Below are positions 62,330 through 64,000 of a stretch of DNA of 64,000 bases, piece by piece. The stretch's first letter is position 1. Every line of letters begins with the position of its first letter. The position numbers and the translations under genes were made by a program. Source of the stretch: Jonesia quinghaiensis DSM 15701 (GTDB lineage Bacteria; Actinomycetota; Actinomycetes; Actinomycetales; Cellulomonadaceae); the NCBI RefSeq assembly GCF_000423205.1, contig NZ_AUHN01000010.1:124001-188000 (forward strand), read 5' to 3'. The notes beneath the pieces were generated by a model that made no database searches, was not told the DNA's origin, and saw nothing but the letters and a program-made list of their open reading frames with translations.

Positions 62330-62848
62330 ATGGTGACAATCGCGCCGAGTATTTGGTGCAATAACAACGCCGAAGAACTTGCCTCGTTTTACACATCAGC
62401 CTTTTCCGATACCAAAATTCATGCCACCACGCACTACCCGCACGAAGGATTACTCGACTTCCAACAGCACTTAGCTGGGAAGGCGCTGACCATCGATCTC
62501 GAGATACTCGGCACACACTTTATTGCCATCAACGCAGGACCCGAGTTTTCACTCAACCCGGCGCTGTCCTTTATGGTGCTGTTCTCCGTACACACAAGTA
62601 GCGACCCGCAAGCTGAACTCGAAACATTGTGGGAACACCTCACCGCTGACGGAACAGCCCTCATGCCCCTAGCGGATTACCCATTTAGCCCGCTATACGG
62701 CTGGTGCAAAGATCAATTCGGAGTGAGTTGGCAGATAGCACCCCGGAACGTCGACTCACTGATGGATAAACCTGCCGCGTACTCCGCGATGATGGGGATG
62801 AAAAAGATTGATATAGCCGCTCTCCATGAAGCCGCCCAAGAGCGTTAA
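62330..62848 (+). CDS. PhnB-like VOC family protein
   Basis: A 172-residue protein of the PhnB/3-demethylubiquinone-methyltransferase-like VOC group. It has IAPSIWCNNNAEELASFYTSAF, FIAINAGPEFSLNPALSFMV and GWCKDQFGVSWQIAP. The fold is two beta-alpha-beta-beta-beta units around a metal or ligand site. The enzyme activity is unknown for this subgroup. It is convergent with another VOC gene downstream. Confidence 0.88.
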   Translation: MVTIAPSIWCNNNAEELASFYTSAFSDTKIHATTHYPHEGLLDFQQHLAGKALTIDLEILGTHFIAINAGPEFSLNPALSFMVLFSVHTSSDPQAELETLWEHLTADGTALMPLADYPFSPLYGWCKDQFGVSWQIAPRNVDSLMDKPAAYSAMMGMKKIDIAALHEAAQER

Positions 62849-62874
62849 CCAGCAGGTGCGTCTAGCGGCAAGCT

Positions 62875-63303
62875 CTACTCAGCAGGTTGTGGCCCGTTTT
62901 CCACAGCAGCGGGGTCCATCCAAAAGGGCTCAAAATGATTACCATCAAGGTCATCAAACTGGCGCTGGTACATGAACCCGTAGTCTTGTGTAACGCCAAT
63001 GCGCGCACCGGCAGTTTCCGCACGTGCGATAAATGCATCAACGGCCTCTCTGCTCGGCAAGGAAAAAGCAGTGAGAGCTAACGACGTAGTGCGCGGATCT
63101 CCGAGAGTTTTGCCTGTGCCTTCAAGGAACCCCTCATAGAACTCACGGCGCAAAATCATCAGCACGCTGTGTTCCGAGATGACCACCGCTGCTGCATTTT
63201 CGTCAGTGAAATGGGGGTTGAGGGTCCACCCGAGTGCTGTGTAAAACTCTTTGGATTTCTCCAAGTCGCTGACCGGTACATTGACAAACAACTGCGTTTC
63301 CAC
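62875..63303 (-). CDS. glyoxalase/bleomycin-resistance VOC family protein
   Basis: A 142-residue VOC protein: FVNVPVSDLEKSKEFYTALGW at the start, TALTAFSLPSREAVDAFIARAETAG in the middle, then YGFMYQRQFDDLDGNHFEPFWMDP at the end with the conserved D-x-D-GN-x-FE segment. This subgroup resembles predicted lactoylglutathione lyases but has no assigned substrate. It stands alone on the minus strand between a convergent VOC gene and an Lrp-type regulator. Confidence 0.9.
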   Translation of the reverse strand: METQLFVNVPVSDLEKSKEFYTALGWTLNPHFTDENAAAVVISEHSVLMILRREFYEGFLEGTGKTLGDPRTTSLALTAFSLPSREAVDAFIARAETAGARIGVTQDYGFMYQRQFDDLDGNHFEPFWMDPAAVENGPQPAE

Positions 63304-63375
63304 GAGCCCCCTCGGGTGTGATCTATTCCACTTCTACGGACGGTCTCAGCCTAACTCTCCCCTCAAGAAAAGGCA

Positions 63376-63849
63376 TCAGCGCGCGACAACGTGGTCGAAA
63401 ACAATGGATGTTCGAGTGGATGCCACCGCAGGGTGAGTCGACAGATGCATCACCACAAAGTCGCGAACGTCATCAGAATTTCTCGCCGCAATGTGAATAA
63501 TGAAGTCTTCAGATCCACCAAGAAAAAACGTTTGGACAACCTGAGGTAGGGAGCGCATCTCTTGGGCAAAGCGCGTCACTGCAGCACGTTGACCTGACCG
63601 AATATTGACGCTAATGAGCACTTGAAGCGTCAGGCCAAGTTGGTCTGCTGATAATTCTGCCGTGAAACGCGAGATCACACCCCGCTGAACCAGGGCACGA
63701 ACTCGTTGATGACACGTTGACTGAGCGACCCCCACCCGGTCAGCCAGAGCAGCATTCGAGATTCGCGCATCAAGGCGCAGCGCACGCACGATCTCTTGAT
63801 CGATGGAATCCAATGATGCCAACTGATAATGATCCTTCGTCGACCCCAT
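63376..63849 (-). CDS. Lrp/AsnC-family regulator
   Basis: A 157-residue protein. The N-terminal winged helix (~12-60; IDQEIVRALRLDARISNAALADRVGVAQSTCHQRVRAL) is followed by an Lrp-type ligand-binding (RAM) domain (~75-150) with VVQTFFLGGSEDFIIHI. The ATG at 63849 has GAGGGG upstream; an in-frame start at 63963 is unsupported. Such proteins sense amino acids and often control a divergent transporter or catabolic gene, which would lie beyond the right edge. Confidence 0.92.
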   Translation of the reverse strand: MGSTKDHYQLASLDSIDQEIVRALRLDARISNAALADRVGVAQSTCHQRVRALVQRGVISRFTAELSADQLGLTLQVLISVNIRSGQRAAVTRFAQEMRSLPQVVQTFFLGGSEDFIIHIAARNSDDVRDFVVMHLSTHPAVASTRTSIVFDHVVAR

Positions 63850-63963
63850 CCACGAACCCCTCACTGGCTGATGATTTACATGATTTTTCTCTATTCTTCC
63901 GCATAATCCTCGATCTGTAACGCTAACGAAACAGATACTTCGGATACTGAAGCAGTCCCACAT

Positions 63964-63983
63964 GATGTGTCATACAACACATC
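63964..63983. promoter_or_regulatory. inverted repeat upstream of the Lrp-type gene
   Basis: GATGTGT-CATACA-ACACATC is a perfect inverted repeat with 7-bp arms, about 115 bp upstream of the Lrp/AsnC start, in an AT-rich stretch. It may be the operator for this regulator and for a divergent gene beyond base 64000. Confidence 0.45.
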
Positions 63984-64000
63984 TTGTTAGTGAGCGGTGG

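Overview
The window looks like a chromosomal segment of an actinomycete of moderate GC content. The support is: feoABC and an AraC regulator with DtxR/IdeR-type iron boxes, a gluABCD-type glutamate importer, a MocR regulator near pdxST, phosphoketolase, malate:quinone oxidoreductase, many 4-nt ATGA/GTGA gene overlaps and frequent GTG starts. A Micrococcales member (Jonesia-like) is my guess, with low confidence. I saw no tRNA, rRNA, insertion sequence, prophage or CRISPR array.

Layout. 1-2442 (minus): the end of a Wadjet (jetABC) anti-plasmid system, with jetC cut by the window edge. 2525-6231 (minus): leuS and a VKOR-family membrane protein. 6370-10311 (minus): a four-gene overlapping operon of a small protein, a membrane-tethered calcineurin-like phosphoesterase, an MntR-type regulator and an MFS exporter. 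10591-19619: housekeeping genes, namely mqo, aldo/keto reductase, tdk, a TRIC-type channel, an iron-box-controlled RipA-like AraC regulator, a CYTH protein, an adenosine-deaminase-family enzyme, a SEC-C protein and two esterases.

19797-31628 (plus) is the most distinctive region. It encodes an 'anchored repeat' metal-type ABC transporter: a small secreted one-repeat protein behind a Fur/Zur-like box, a 1696-residue six-repeat surface protein, a substrate-binding protein with a repeat inserted in it, a one-repeat membrane-anchored protein, an ATPase and a permease. It is bracketed by two paralogous lytic transglycosylases. The individual families have been named before, but their biochemistry is not established to my knowledge. 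Here the inserted repeat in the binding protein appears circularly permuted, the canonical metal ligands of that protein are replaced, and most repeats carry a GHxD plus HxH pair that could itself bind metal.

31653-41769: carbon metabolism (GH15 glycosidase, an atypical G6PDH-like protein, a sugar dehydrogenase lipoprotein, phosphoketolase), a decayed GNAT gene and a PadR/membrane-protein pair. 41805-48878 (minus): a TSUP permease, the glutamate ABC transporter gluABCD and feoABC under an iron box. 48913-54103: vitamin B6 region with a MocR (PdxR-like) regulator whose PLP lysine is replaced by Gln, an S9 peptidase, a cluster of PdxR-like operators and pdxST. 54180-57295: a NarL-type two-component system and a DUF4352 protein. 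57394-59109: a TetR/oxidoreductase divergent pair with two operator palindromes. 59115-62192: a persulfide module, with a rhodanese lipoprotein and a four-domain CoA-disulfide-reductase/rhodanese/TusA/DsrE fusion, each behind a CsoR/CstR-type palindrome. 62330-63849: two VOC proteins and an Lrp/AsnC regulator.
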